A stretch of DNA of 64,000 nt from Yamagishiella unicocca. Its lineage: Eukaryota; Chlorophyta; Chlorophyceae; Chlamydomonadales; Volvocaceae. Positions 35,001 to 47,522 of the stretch are shown here, piece by piece. The DNA lies in assembly GCA_003116995.1 (NCBI GenBank), contig BDSL01000002.1, forward strand, positions 1,262,001 to 1,326,000, in the 5' to 3' direction. The position numbers were made by a program, and so were the translations under genes. A model generated the notes under the pieces. That model searched no databases. It was not told the origin of the DNA and saw only the letters and a list, made by a program, of their open reading frames with translations. Position 1 is the stretch's first letter; every line of letters begins with the position of its first letter.

Positions 35001-38000
35001 CGCTCCCGAGCGCCGTGCTCGCCACGGCGGCGGTGGCGGTGGTGGCGGTGGTGGCCGCGCAGCAGGCGGCCGCGGCACTCGCGCTGCAGCGGTCACGGCG
35101 TCTTCGCGCGCAGCTCGAGGCCGTGCGCTGCCTGCTGGGCTCGGTGCTGGCGGCGGGTGTCGTACATCAGGCGCTGGGGCCGCCGCGGCTGGCCGCTGCG
35201 CCGGCCGCACACCCAGCTGCGGCCCACCTTGCGGCCGCGGCTGCGTCGCTGCCGGCGGTGGCGGCGGGTTTCTCCGGCACCACTGTGCTGGTGGCGGTGG
35301 CGGCCGTCGCCGCCACTGTGGCGGGTCTTGCCACGTTTGGCGGCATCTGGCGCCGGGACAGCGCGGCCGCCGGTGAAGGGCGCAGCAGCGGCAGCGACGC
35401 AGGCAAGGCTGTTTCCGATGACAGTGGTGACGCAGGTGCCAGGCAGCGGCGGCATCAGCTGCTGCTGAACGAGAGCGATGCGGCGTACAGCTGGTCGGAG
35501 GCGCTGTACACGCCCACACCTGGCCTGGCGTGGCTGGCTCGGCAGCACGCGCTGCTGACGCAGGTCAAGCTGCAGATGATGGCGGCCGCTGACGTGGCGG
35601 GCATCGTACGAATGCTGTCCGACCACGTGGAGGAGCTGTACGACGGCCTGGGGGCGTACCTGCTGATGGTGCTGCCGGCGGAGGCGGACGAGCACGGCGA
35701 CGACGCCGCGGCGGCGGAGCACCAGACTGGTGGCGGCGCCGCGGCGGCGCCGCCGCCACCGCCGTCGCCGTCGGTGGCGGTGCTCGTGCCGCTGGTTCAC
35801 TGCGCGGCGCTGCGGCTGTGGACGCCGCAGGATGCCAATGGCGCGGAAGAGTCGCTCGTTTCGCTAGAGGAGCTGCCCACGCTCCTGGGGTGCCTGGACG
35901 GCAGCACGGCCGCCTACTTCGCGGACGTAGCCGGGGCGGCTGAGGCTGCGGCGGCGAGGCCCGCGGTCGCATCCGACGGCGCCTCACCGCACGGCCCTGC
36001 CTTCGCCGCCGCCGCCGCACCTCCGTCGCCGGCACCGACTGAAGGCCGTCAGGTGCTGCCGCCGGATGTGGCCATGCTGGCAGCGGACGTTGGCGCGTCC
36101 GGCTTCTTTGCGGCGCCCATTCGCTGCCAGGAGCACCGGTTCGGACTGCTGCTGGTGGCTCGGCCCTCCGACCCCGACTATCCAGGCCCGGCGACGGCGG
36201 CGCCGCTGCTGGATGAGGAGCTGTTCGGGTTGAGCTGCTGTCTGGCGGACGAGCTGGCAGTGGCGCTGTACGTCAAGCACATGCAGGTGCGTGCGGCAGT
36301 GGAGGAGGCGGCTGTCCGGGCCCCCTCGGGAGGGAGGGCAGTGCAGTGCAGCGCGGGTCGGTGCGCTCTGGGCGCCTGGAAATGCGGGGGTATGCTATCC
36401 GCGACTGGCGGCGGTGCATCGGTCCGGACGGATGCCTCCGCGTCCTCGTTTGTGTGGCGTTGAGGGAGTCCTGCGGTGCGTGGTTCACATGTCGATTCAC
36501 CTTTTTTCGCCCCTCCCTCCCTTCCCCACTGCCTTCATCCCCGCAGGCCGAGCTGGCGGTGTCGGAGCTGCTCATGGCGGACATAATGCCGTACGAGGCC
36601 GTACAGCTGCTGAAGCGCCGCGTCCAGCGTACCCTCGGCGCGGCGTCCAGCGCCGGCGCCGCTACCGCCGCGGCCGCGGCCGTCGCTACCGCCGCGGGCC
36701 CCGCCGCCGGGTTGTGCCACCCCCGCCACTCCACGGCGCCGATGCTGCGGCGCGTGGGCTCCCTCTCGCCCTCCCCGCACGCTGGCACCTCGGTGATGTC
36801 CTCACCGGCGTTCAGCCACGTCGCTGCCGCGGCGGCCCGCGGTGTGTTTTCCGCCCTCCACCCCACGCTCTCTCTGTCCTCCCTGGCCACGCTCTCCCTC
36901 GCGGACTCCTCCCTGGGGCCCGCATCCACGTCCCTTGGCGGCACGTCCTTCTCCATGTCGAACTCCTGTGCGCCCAGCGTCATGACTGCTGGCAGCACCA
37001 GGGCCGCGCTGTCCTTCACGCAACCCGGGAGCACCTCAGTCGCCTCCATCGCCTCGGCCCTGGCTGGTGGAGGGGCTTGCTTGCGCCGCTTGTTGCGACC
37101 GGCTTCCCGGGGGTTGCCGTCACTGCCGCCGGCGCAGCTAGCGCCGGAGCCCTTGGAGCCCGCGGCGTACGGCGGCCGAGCAGGTTCCGGAGCCATGCCG
37201 GCCTGCATGCCTGCGGCGGCGGCGGCGGCGGGGGCTGAGTATGAGGAGGTGGGAGCAAGGGTAGCGGCGCCGGAAAGCGCCGCTGGTTCAGGTCGGGTGA
37301 AGGCCCTGTGCGGTGTTGCAGTGGCGGCAGGCAGCGCAGGCGGGTGGATGACCTCATCCGGCGACAGCACAGCCGCGGCGACGACGGCGTCAGAGGCCTT
37401 GGCGGCGGAGGCGATGCGCTGGCGGTCCAGCTCCGCCGGGGAGGTGGGCTCGGTGGCGGCGTACGCGGATGGCGAGGTGGAGGCCATGGAGGAGGAGCTG
37501 CGGGCTGGGGGGGGCCGCGACAGCGGCCGCCTCTGCGAGGAGGGCGACGGCGTTGACCTGGACGGCCTGTGGACGTCGGACTCTCCCGCGGCGCTCCGGC
37601 GCACCAGCAGCGGCGGAGGCGGAGGCGGAGCCTCTGGCGCCGCCCGGCCGTCTTCTGGTGCCGACACAGAGGACGTGTCCATTGGTGCCTGCAGACCGCA
37701 GGACGCGACCTGCCGCCCGGGGGGCGCCCTTCCTCCCCCGGCCCAGCCAGCGCTGTGCGCCACGGCGCCCAGGCAAACGCACCTGCCCTGGTGCCGCAGC
37801 CCCGCGCGCTCCGGCGCCGCCGGCCTGCTGCCGGGCATTGACGAGGCGTACGGCGGCGCGGAGCAGCTGCTCGACGGCGGCGATTGCTGCGACGCCGACG
37901 GGAGCGGTGTGGCTTGCGCCCCTGGCAGCGACAGCAGCAGCGTCCCCATGGGCCGTGGCCGCGGTGGTGAGGCCAGGAAGAGCGTCACGTACAGTGGCAG

Positions 38001-40118
38001 TAGCCGCGACTGCGCGCCGCCGCCCATGCCCGGCCGCCAGACCCGCCGGCCCGTCCACCTGTCGGCCAGCGGCCACAGCTTCAGCGGAGGCCTGACGCTG
38101 GTGAGCAGTAGCAGCGCCGCCGCCACCAATCCCGCAACGCCGGCGGCAGTAGCCCGCTTCTCCACGGGCGGCTACTGGCAGCCCCACCACTCCAACCTGC
38201 CGCGCCTGGTGATCCCAGACACGGCAACGTCGCTGCCCGCCGCCGCCACCGGTACTGCAGCTACAGCGGCTGCCATGACTAGGCTGCACTCCTGGCGGAC
38301 GAGCAGCCACCCCAGCATCAGCGCTGGCGGCAACTCCAGCCACAACGGCGCGCTGCAAACCAGCAGCGGCCAGGTCGGCGTCGGCGCCGTGGGGCCTCCC
38401 TGGAGCCCCATCGGCGCGGGCGGCTCGCCCGGCCTGGCGGCCGACGGCGTCAGGAGCAGCGGCGGCGGCAACGGGCCGTTCGGCCTCGATGTGCCGTACA
38501 AGCAATGGCACTCGAGCGTCACTGTGCTCTTTGCCGACATTGGTGAGCGGGTGGCCAAAAGACGGTTGTTGCGGTTGCTGCGGTTACCGTCCCCACCCAT
38601 CCGCCCTCCCACTACAACTAGGACCACATGCGCACCGCATCCGACCGCAGGCACGAACCCCCTGCCCCCCTCCCTGGCCTCCCCCACCGCCTTACAGCGG
38701 CCGGTCATGTATCAGGCACGTTCAGGCGCGAACCCCCGGGAGGTCATGTTCAGGCACGACCCCCCTGCCCCCCCCCCGGCCTGCTTGACCTTTCCTGTCC
38801 CCCCGTCCCCTCGTTCCCTCCCCCGCCTTGCCCCTGACCCTCCCCTTCCGTCGACTGTCGACTGCCGACGTCTCCGCAGTGGGCTACACCAACATGGCCC
38901 ACTCGCTGGCTCCGGAGCAGGTCATGGCGGTGCTGCACTCGCTGTTCAGCCGCTACGACGACATGCTCGCGCCGCTCAACGTCTACAAGGTGGAGACCAT
39001 CGGAGACGCATGTGAGTGGCGCCGTCGACCCTGCTCCATCGTAACCCACATACCTCCACCCCAACCCCACCCCACCCCGTCATTTCCACGGGTCTTCCTC
39101 GAAACCCCGTCATTTCCCTCCCCCCACTCCACTCACCGGCTTTCTCTCCCCCTCCCCCATGTATCCCTCTCTCCTCCCCCTTACCCCTCGCGCGCAGACA
39201 TGGCCGCCACGGGTCTCATCCACGAGTGCACCTCCCACGCCGTCGACATGGTGCAGTTCGGGGTGGGAATGATCCGCGCCGCTGCGACCGTGTGCGACCC
39301 GGTCACGGGGGAGCCGCTGCGCATCCGCGTGGGCATCAACAGCGGACCCGTCATGAGCGGCATCGTGGGCGCCTGCCGGGCGCGCTACTGCCTCTTTGGT
39401 AGGTGGGGCGGGTTGTGAGCAAAGCCCGTGTACGAGGAAGCTGGAGAGGGGTTGTGGGGAGGGCGCGGAGGGAGGCGTTCAGGGATGCCGCCCGCGCACG
39501 GCCCAGGCCATCGGGCTCGCCACTCGCGGTGGAGCGCTCAAGGCTGCCAACACCGCAGCGGCCCGCGGGCTTCGCGCGAGTCGCACCGTCGCCGTCTCGC
39601 CGCATCTTCTTGCCCGGCTGTCTGTGCCCCGATCGGCGCAGCCAACCCGCTGCAGTCTGCGCAAAACATATTTCAATGGCCGCCGTGCCCCGCCCAACCT
39701 CCCAACCGCTCCTTGCAGGAGACACCGTCAACACCGCCAGCCGCATGGAGAGCACCGGCGTGCCGGGAGCCATCCAGGTACGCCGCGAGCAACGGGGGAT
39801 GAGCGCCCGGGAGGCGCGGCTCGGAGCCTGGGGCTCGGGGCGGAGCCTGGGGCTCGGGGCGGAGGGAGCCAGGGGGCAGCTGGGGGCAGCAGCAAGTTCT
39901 GTCCGCGGGTGTTATGCAACGATGTGTCCAGCCTCCACGGGTGACCACACTCCTCCCCGCCCGAACCTCCGCCGGCGCCCCACCAGATCACCCACGACAC
40001 ATACATGGCTCTGCCGGAGTCCAGCCGGGCGGAGTGGAGCTGCCGCGGCGAGGTGGATGTCAAGGGCAAGGGCCTGCTCCGGACGTACCTGCTGAGGCAG
40101 GACGAGCTCAAGCTATAA
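32067..40118 (+). CDS. Giant membrane-associated class III guanylate cyclase with GAF-like domain
   Basis: Supported exons: 32067-32326, 32398-36286, 36547-38542, 38880-39011, 39198-39398, 39719-39777 and 39987-40118, in phase, at least 2222 residues; the true start is upstream. Order: a Ser/Gly/Gln-rich region, hydrophobic helices near residues 930-980, 995-1012 and 1035-1070 (FTLPPLLFLVLLLTPAAL; TTVLVAVAAVAATVAGL), a GAF-like region at about 1136-1383, an S-helix-like linker (ELLMADIMPYEAVQLLKRR), about 600 low-complexity residues, then the cyclase domain from about 2038 to the end. Catalytic features: VLFADIVGYT (first metal Asp), VYKVETIGDAY (Glu for guanine, second metal Asp), RYCLFGDTVNTASRMES (Cys for guanine, Asn and Arg for catalysis). 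Glu plus Cys predicts GTP as substrate. The GAF region suggests ligand control, an inference. Confidence 0.85.
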
Positions 40119-40944
40119 AAGCACAACGTGAACGAAATAAGTCAACCAAGTTGGTCTCCATAGTGCCACCATTCCCTGGTGCTACCATTCACACACACTG
40201 TGCGATTGGTGTTTCGTTCACCCCAATCCGCAGAGACGCCGTGACGGCGTCACTTGGTAGTGCCGGGGCCGCTGCTGCAGCCGGAGTGGCGGGGAGGGGA
40301 TCGACCGAGTGAGGAAGGGACACAGGCCGGCCGGCAAGGCCAGCGCAGCACAGCGCACGAGGTAGTACGACATGGGCGCGCGGGCGGAAGGCCGCCGCGA
40401 GCGATAGGGACATGGAGGGAGTATCAGCTCGACGCTCGAGCACGAGCGAGTAGTAACCTATGGTAGTAGAGCGCGAGACATGGTAGCTTGCATGCAGGTT
40501 TTATGGTCCCCCCCGGGGTGTCCGTGGGGCGCAGCACAGGGGGCGGATGCCGCCTCCCTCCCTGCGCCCGGCAGGTGCTTGTTTGTCCGTTCTGCATCGA
40601 GGCGCGGTGTGCGTTTGTACATGTCCAGGACCGAGTACATATCAGCGTTCGCATGCCGTTTATTCGCGTCACGTGGGCAGTACCGGTATATTTGACGGGA
40701 TTACTTCCGCTGTCAAATGGCCCGCCGCCTGCGCGCGGTGCGCCCCTCTCCCCTCGAGGCCTGTGCCTCCCAAGCAGCGAGGTGCGAGCAGGGAGGGCGG
40801 GGCGGGGTTCCGCTAGCGCGCGGCGTTGTTGTGAGTTACAAGGGGTTTAGCCCGGACCCGAGTGTCCTCAACGGCGTCGATGTAGAGTGCCGTACAGGTG
40901 CTTGCGACTTTGCAATACCGCCGGCCGGCCTCCGCGAGGCTCGG

Positions 40945-41000
<56 letters not shown>

Positions 41001-43700
41001 CATTAGTGTTTGACGGGAAAAAGGCCCTCATACGCCGGAGTTCGGCGGCTGGGTTGCTTAGGTATACGTGTTTGTGTCGGTGCGCGTTTCCCACACGTGC
41101 CAGCCACCGGTATACAATAATCCACGACTCGTCCAGCAATGGGGGTCCTTCCATGATCCATCCCCGTTCCCCCCACGTGTTGTGACGCCGAGGCCGCAGC
41201 AGCGTCCCTTTCGTTCGCCACGTGCGCCATGCGCGCCGGACACAATCCGCGCGCCTGCTAGGCACGGCGGCCTAGGTTGGCTTTTTTATTGCTTGCAACG
41301 CGCATTGCGCTCGGGTTTGCAGGAATTGCACCCATGTCGAAACCAACCGAGCGCCCGCTTTGCGGGTACCACACGTGGCATGCCGCTGGCGATTGACGGG
41401 CGCGCAACGATATCGGCAGCGTTTGATGCCGTCATTATGATGTCCTTGGGATGGGCTTTTGCTTGACCATTAGGGAGGAGTTCCCTGCAGGTTGGATAAG
41501 GGAGATCTTTTATCGTGTGGAGTAGAGGATCGGGGGGGCTGGGGGCGTCGTCGGGTGCGGGGCCGCTCCATGCCCCGCGACCCCGCAGGAGAGTGGGGGG
41601 CGGTGCGAGGCTGGACTTCCATCGGTTTCGGAGCCAGGTTTTGGCACTCCCCGTAGCAAACTGTACCGCGTGCGTCCTTTTGTGCGCGAAGTGGCGTCCG
41701 GGGCGGCCACCGCAGTGCAACGGCGGGCCTTGCTGCCCGGGGCGGCTGCACTGAAGCAGGGAAGGGCCGCCGGGTGTGGGGCCTTCTTATTAACGTGTAG
41801 GGTTGAGAAACATCGGTATTGTTGTATTGGGCGATGGCTTGCTGAGTGGCGGCCCCAGTGGAAGGGCCCATGCGACCAACGGGGTGCGGCCGAGCACACC
41901 TTCCCAACCTGGCATGCTGGCGGGCTCCGCCCCCGCCGGGTTGCGCGCTGGTGGGCAGATCAACGGCAGGCAGGTGAAAAGGTGCATAGGCCGGGACGAG
42001 CGGCTGAGAAAATCCGGATCCGGATTCTTTCCTTTTTTGATCAACCTTAAAGAATGCATACGGTGGGTGGCAGGGAGCATTGAGGCGTGTAGGCTGGTCG
42101 CCGCCGAAAGCTAGCTCGTTGTTTGCGGCCGCGGCGCTGCGTTTGGAGCCTTGTTTGTTTGGTGGTTGCAGCCTGTTGCTCCGGGTTGCCCCGTGTGTGC
42201 TCGTGATGGCCGGGAGGGCGCGGAGTTAAAGGAGGCGGGCGGGTCGCAGCGGGAAGGGGATAATTGTGATTATTGCATTGTCGTTATCCAGTTTATGCAC
42301 AGGACAACATGAATTGGGTCATCGCATAATCGTAGTGTTTGTGTGAGCCGTGGCCGGGAATGGCGACGGCGTCACTGAAGCCCGATATCAACTGAGTAAT
42401 GGTAAGCTAGCATTCTCCTTTTAAGATCCATGCATGGTGCTCTGGACTCGGTCACGATAACGCGGTAGTGGGCCCCCCTCGCCTGCCCCTCTTCTCGCCA
42501 CCCACCGCATCCCGGCCTGCCCCGCCCACTACCGCCGTGACACCACATGGCACAACCACCCTAAAGACATGGATCCGGAGAGGCATGCGTGCCAGGTGCG
42601 CTGGCCCTCGATTACCAGCACCCTCGTTTGCTGACATGCAGCAGCGGATTAGCAGCATTAGCACCCAGGCGCCGGTCCTCGCTGGTCACATCAGCAGCTA
42701 CCGGTATGGCCAAGGTTGCGGCACAGCTGCGAATCGCAGCCGGCACTTTTTTCACCCCCGCCAGGGCCTGAGCAGGCAACTGCCGCCACCACTGGCCCCC
42801 TTCTGATCACACCGCCACATAACAGCACTCGCGGTGCCGCCTAGCGGTCCAAGAGCGCCTCCGCCCTCCCCGCCCCGAGTCCGACACACTGCTCCATGCG
42901 CAGCCGCAGCTACCCGCGGCCAGTTGGGCGCCCCTGGAGCCACGTCAACCATAAATTAGATGTTGGTCCGGCTCGTCAACGATCGGTTGCAAAACTCATG
43001 CCCTGGAACAGTATTTGTGGAATGCTCACACCTCAATGACGGCAAATCCAACATACGGTATCATGTACTATGCGTGCACGCGCAAATCCATGATGCACCC
43101 ACATCCACACGCGCCAGTCATCAGAGCCTCAGCTGGACGGTTTCCCACAAAACAACATCCAACTTAATCCCGTACAACGTAGTGTCCGCCCGCAGCAGCC
43201 ATGCAACGCTTGCGCATTTACTTGTCCGTAAGTTTTCCAAGAGCAGCTCGTTGCGTTTTTATTACCCCCGCCGGTGAAGCTGCATACTGTCGCACCCCTT
43301 TTGCAATAATCGTTTGATCGCAACGCCCGTAAACTCCCAGGTGGAGACATGCCCGCCTGGCCCACGCGGTACGCACTCCCACGAATAGCATATGTTGCTT
43401 CTTGCTGTGCTCCACTCCAGTCCCACCCAGGCCTCCAACGCGGACAGCGCGCCGTTCCCTTCCCGGTGCACCAAATGTAAGGCACCACCAATCCCTGGAT
43501 ACGCACTAACGAGGACACCGGTACTTCCCCCGACTAAGCCTCCAGAGCCATACCTGCCTCTCCTCGGTGAGGAAGATATCACCGCAGCGTCGCCTCAGTG
43601 CTCGCACCCCCTCACCCGCCCTGCCCTGCTACAACAGCTGCCCGACGGCCCAACTCTACAACCCACGCCATCAGCCCCGCGCTGCACAACCCTCCGGCCC
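40119..43700. other. Intergenic, 3.6 kb between convergent genes
   Basis: 3' regions of the cyclase (+) and the transporter (-) and about 3 kb more. It contains a (GA)n tract. Open frames show no family motif, no phase-matched exons and no reverse transcriptase, integrase or transposase signature. I see no gene. Confidence 0.4.
40947..40998. repeat. (GA)n microsatellite
   Basis: About 26 uninterrupted GA dinucleotides. Confidence 0.95.
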
Positions 43701-46700
43701 TCATACTCTCCCCGACCCTGGCAGCAGCGGGGACGATATCCCAGCATCCCCCTCGCCGCTACTCCCCCCGCCGCGCCCTTTGCCGCCTGCACCTGGGCCG
43801 CGGGGTAACCCCCCCGCCTCCGCCGCCGCTGCCTCCTCGTGCGGCGTCTCCGCGCCCGACACCGGGCGGTATACGAAGGCATCTCCTAATACGGCGGTCA
43901 CAGGTGGCTGCACCCACTTCGCCGGGTTGTGGTGCACCAGCTGCGAGTAGGAGAACACCCCGGCGGTCGTGATGGCGTAGCCCGTCAGCCCCACCACAGT
44001 CGCGGGGTTGCTGAACACCGCCAGGGCGGCCAGGGCGGCAACCACCTGGGGGAGAAGCCAAGGAGGGCGGGTAGCGAGGGACAGGTGGAGGGATGCGCAA
44101 TGGTGTTGGCGGAGGTGTTGGTGTTGGTGTTGGCGATGGCGGTGGCGGTGATGGCGGCGGCGGTGGTGTTGGTGTTGGTGTTGGTGCTGGTGGTGTTGGT
44201 GGTGGTGCGAACAGGGAGCTCAGAAAGGTGGGGGTTGTCGCCACGGGGCGCTACACCGCCCAGGACGCCAGCCGCATCCCGGTCCACCCCTCCCCATGCC
44301 GCCTCCTCCTCAGCAACAGCAGCATCCAGCTGAACAGGACTGCGGGAACGCCGCTGCCATGTCTGCCCCCATCCTCCGCCGTACCCATCCCTGCTGCCCC
44401 AGCCCGCCAGCCAGGCACTCACGTTCTTGAAATTCCCCAGCACCTGCAGCGTCAGCGCCCCCAGCTTCTTCGATATGAGGAAGTTGGTCCAGTTGGCTAG
44501 GAAGGCCATGGTGCAGGAGAAAAGCAGCAGCGGCAAGAAGGAGGGCTTGGAGGCGTGCAGCGCCGCGGCTTGTCTCAGGCTGTGCGGCTCCGTGACGATG
44601 GTGAGCAGCAGCAGCAGGGCGGCGGACAGGGCGGAGGTGTAGGCGAGCAGGGTCATGGGGTGGAAGCGGTCCGTCTCGTCGGTCAGAAGCACGGCCTGCC
44701 CGGGGGGGGCAGCAAAGGGAGCGGGAGGCGGGTTGCGAGGAAAGCAACCCGTGGAGAGGGGAGGGGGCGGTGGTTTCGGTGTGAAACGCGGGGTCGCGCC
44801 CTAGGTACCTGGGATTCCCTTCCTTCCCGCCTGCTGGATGGGTTGACTCATTGCATGTAAGGACACGCGGGTGAGAGGCGATTGCGTGCCCCTCCCTCTC
44901 CCCTTCCTGCCCGCCCTACCCCGCTGGCGGCTACCCACACCGCATACCCCCCCCCCGCTCGCTGGACCACCACCTTCACCACCCTCGGTTTGTCGGCCGT
45001 GAATTCGCGGATTCTCTTATACCCCCCCCGCCCCAGCGCGGGAAGGACGCCGCCGCCGCCATACGCGCGTCCCCGCCCCGGCCCCAGCCTCAGCCTCCGG
45101 ACCCCAGGAGCCTCCCCCCCTCCTCCCATAACCGGTCCTTATGCCACTGTCCTCCCCTCCCTTCCCCCCTCACCTACACTTCCCCTGTCGAGTTACCGGT
45201 CCTCTTCTGTACCCCCGCACCTGCAGCACCGTCTTGAAGCTCCTGCTGAGGCAGGCCACGATCTGCAGCACCAGCCCCACCACATTGAACAGCGGCTCGC
45301 CCCCCGAGGCCACCACGATGCCCACCATCACCGGCAGCAGCGCCGCGTAGGTTAGTCCGGCCTCCCGCCGCCCCTGGATCAGGTACGCCAGCACGGCGGT
45401 GAAGGCGGGGGTGGTGGAGCCTGGGGGCGGGGGCCGGGTGGGGTGGAAGCGGGCGGAGGGGTACTTGCGGCGACTGATGGGCACACGGTTGAGGGGTACG
45501 GTTGAGGGGTACGGTTGAGGGGTACGGTTGAGGGGTACGGTTGAGGGGTACGGTTGAGGGGTACGGTTGGGGCGTTTGTTCGCAGTGGAGGTGGAGCAGT
45601 GGTGGCGCGAGGGTCGGCGGAGGAGTGGCCCCAGGCCCCCAAGCCGGTGCGGTGTGGTGTGGTGGGCGGAGCGACGGCTGCAGCAGCACCGGCCAGACAC
45701 CCCCGCAGCTCCCTCCACTCCACAGGCCCGCATCCCACCAACTGCCCCTCCCGAGTATTGGTTCCGTGGCCCTTCAGTGGATGCCCTGCTCGCGATCATG
45801 CCGTTCTCCCTAACCGCAGCCGCCGGCAGCAGCCCCTCACCTAGGGGGGGTACGTCGTGTTTCCTCACCACTCCCCTCGCCTAGGGGGGGTACGTCGTGT
45901 TCCCCTCACCACTCCCCTCGTCTAGGGGGGTTTGTCGTGTTTCCTCACTACTCCCCTCACCTGGCGCCTAGTGCCGTTTCCTTTCGCCCGCTGCAATGTA
46001 TCTCGTCACCACGGGCTGGGATTGGACGAGTTTATGCCACAGCCATGTCCAGACAACGGACCCAGTCCTCCCGCATGCACCCCGAAGGTGAATGCTGAAG
46101 TGTCCGACAGCTCGCTTTGTGTTCCTCCAGGGCGCCGTAGGCGAGATTCATCCGCACGTTTCCCGTAGTGCAGACGATGTTCCCCGGCACGCAAACCCAA
46201 ACGCGTGCTCCCGAACATTCGACGACTTTTCCGCCTCCTCCTCCTTCTCCTCCTGTGTCACATACACGGGTCCCTTCGGGCCCCCCCCCACCTAGTGCCT
46301 ACGCGCCAGCCATCCTATCCGTGTCGCGTAGACGGTTTTCATGCCCCCCCCACCTAGCGCCTGCACGAAGCTCGCCGGCAGGTACGCGAGCGACGCCATG
46401 CAGGTCGCCACCGAGACGGTGAACGACGCCGCCAGCACCGCCACCTTGCACATCAGCGGGAAGCTGACCACCTTGGCGGGCACGAACCCCAGTCCCAGCA
46501 ATGTGATCGAAGCCGTGCAGCTGGTCGCCATGTGCAGCAGCGTCAGCAGGGAGGTGCTCGCGAAGCCGGTTTCGGAGATGAGCCACTTGTTGGAGATGAT
46601 GAGGGCTGCGCCGGGGGGTCAAGAGGGGGGGGAGAGGGGAGGCGGAGGCGGGGGCGGGTTGCGGGACTTGCGGGAGGGGAGGATGGGGGCGTGGTGGGGT

Positions 46701-47522
46701 TTCGAGGAAGACCCGTGGATGCGAGAGTGGTGGGGTTCGAGGAAGACCCCTGGTGGGGTGGGGGCCGGCGGAGGTGCGGGGCTGTGGAGTTACGGCAAGG
46801 CGAGGCAGGGGGCGGCGGGGCCGCGGCGGGCCCTCGCAACGGAACGAGACGGGGATGGAAGGGGCAGCGAATCTGTCATCGGCGGGGCAGCGCGGGTGCA
46901 AGCGCGCGTGCGTTGGAAATCGGCGGAGTAGAGGAAATGCGTTGGAAATCCCGTCCCTGTGTAACCGTACGGCGGAGGCCGTACCACGTCCCAAAGCGCA
47001 ATGCGCGTGCTGCTTGCGACGGCAATGGAGGAGGAGAGGGGCAGGGGGTGTTCGTGTTGTTGTTCGGAACGGCCAAGCAGGAATAGCCGAGAGGGGCGAG
47101 TGCATTGCATGGTGCCGCGCTGATGTGGGAGTGGATGAGGGGTCAGGGGAAGAGTAGGTTTAACTCAGGGGGGAGTACGGCATTAGTGGGGTCCGGGGTG
47201 ACGAACGGCGTGTTGTCGCGTTGAGTGTCAACGGGTTGCTAACCGAGAGTCGATATCCCGCCGAGACCAAACCCGGTCGAGATGTGCATGTACCGGTTGA
47301 AATATGCATATACAGAGCTACCCAAATGTCACTGTTGTAAGCGATGATCGACAAGTTTGCTTTGGGGCTGACGGCCAGGAAGTGGCCCAATAATTTCTGG
47401 ACGAACAATGTAGGCAAGATGAACTGCAGAGCGTAACAGTGTCTGTTCTTACCAACGTTGACGCTGTACCAAACGGCTACAAGTAGGACCGGCTGCAATA
47501 GTTTATTGTACCGCGAGGCCAT
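43701..47522 (-). CDS. Triose-phosphate / nucleotide-sugar transporter family protein (TPT domain, DMT superfamily)
   Basis: Five exons on the minus strand: 47522-47453, 46605-46354, 45420-45221, 44695-44423 and 44045-43701, in phase, 379 residues. Members are antiporters of about ten helices in Golgi/ER or plastid envelopes. Exon 1 is only 70 bases and supplies PVLLVAVWYSVNV, joining ALIISNKWLISETGF to restore the classic WY..N...NK start of the family. Further family signs are LAYLPASFVQALGSTTPAFT, VGIVVASGGEPLFNVVG, CLSRSFKTVLQ, LANWTNFLISKKLGALTLQV, LGNFKN and GYAITTAGVFSYSQ. The Lys/Arg pattern is not enough to name the substrate. The C-terminal 60 residues are Gly/Glu-rich and hydrophilic, ending SSPLLPGSGRV. 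Introns carry two minisatellites and three dispersed repeats. Confidence 0.88.
45125..45145 (+). repeat. Dispersed intron repeat, family B, short copy
   Basis: CCCATAACCGGTCCTTATGCC, matching the second half of the 3645 copy, in the transporter intron 44696-45220. Confidence 0.6.
45179..45214 (+). repeat. Dispersed intron repeat, family B-like
   Basis: Close match to 8971-9006, ending seven bases from the exon edge at 45221 in a transporter intron. Confidence 0.7.
45491..45568. repeat. 13-base minisatellite, 6 copies
   Basis: Six exact copies of GAGGGGTACGGTT in the transporter intron 45421-46353. Confidence 0.95.
45838..45961. repeat. About 40-base tandem repeat, 3 copies
   Basis: Three units each containing CTAGGGGGG, then TACGTCGTGTTTCCTCACC (TTTGTCGTGT in the third) and ACTCCCCT, in the same transporter intron as the 13-base array. 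Confidence 0.9.
46314..46345 (+). repeat. Dispersed intron repeat, family B
   Basis: Begins with the same 17 bases as the copy at 3645 and ends ATGCC. It lies just beside the minus-strand donor at 46353 of the transporter gene. Confidence 0.8.

Noticed and set aside
36273..38165. 630-codon open frame on the minus strand opposite the cyclase
   Set aside because: It mirrors the low-complexity cyclase exon, whose biased GC-rich codons leave the opposite strand open. No domain, and exons on the plus strand join in phase.
45486..45961. CRISPR-like direct repeats
   Set aside because: Units are contiguous minisatellites without unique spacers, in an intron of a eukaryotic gene.
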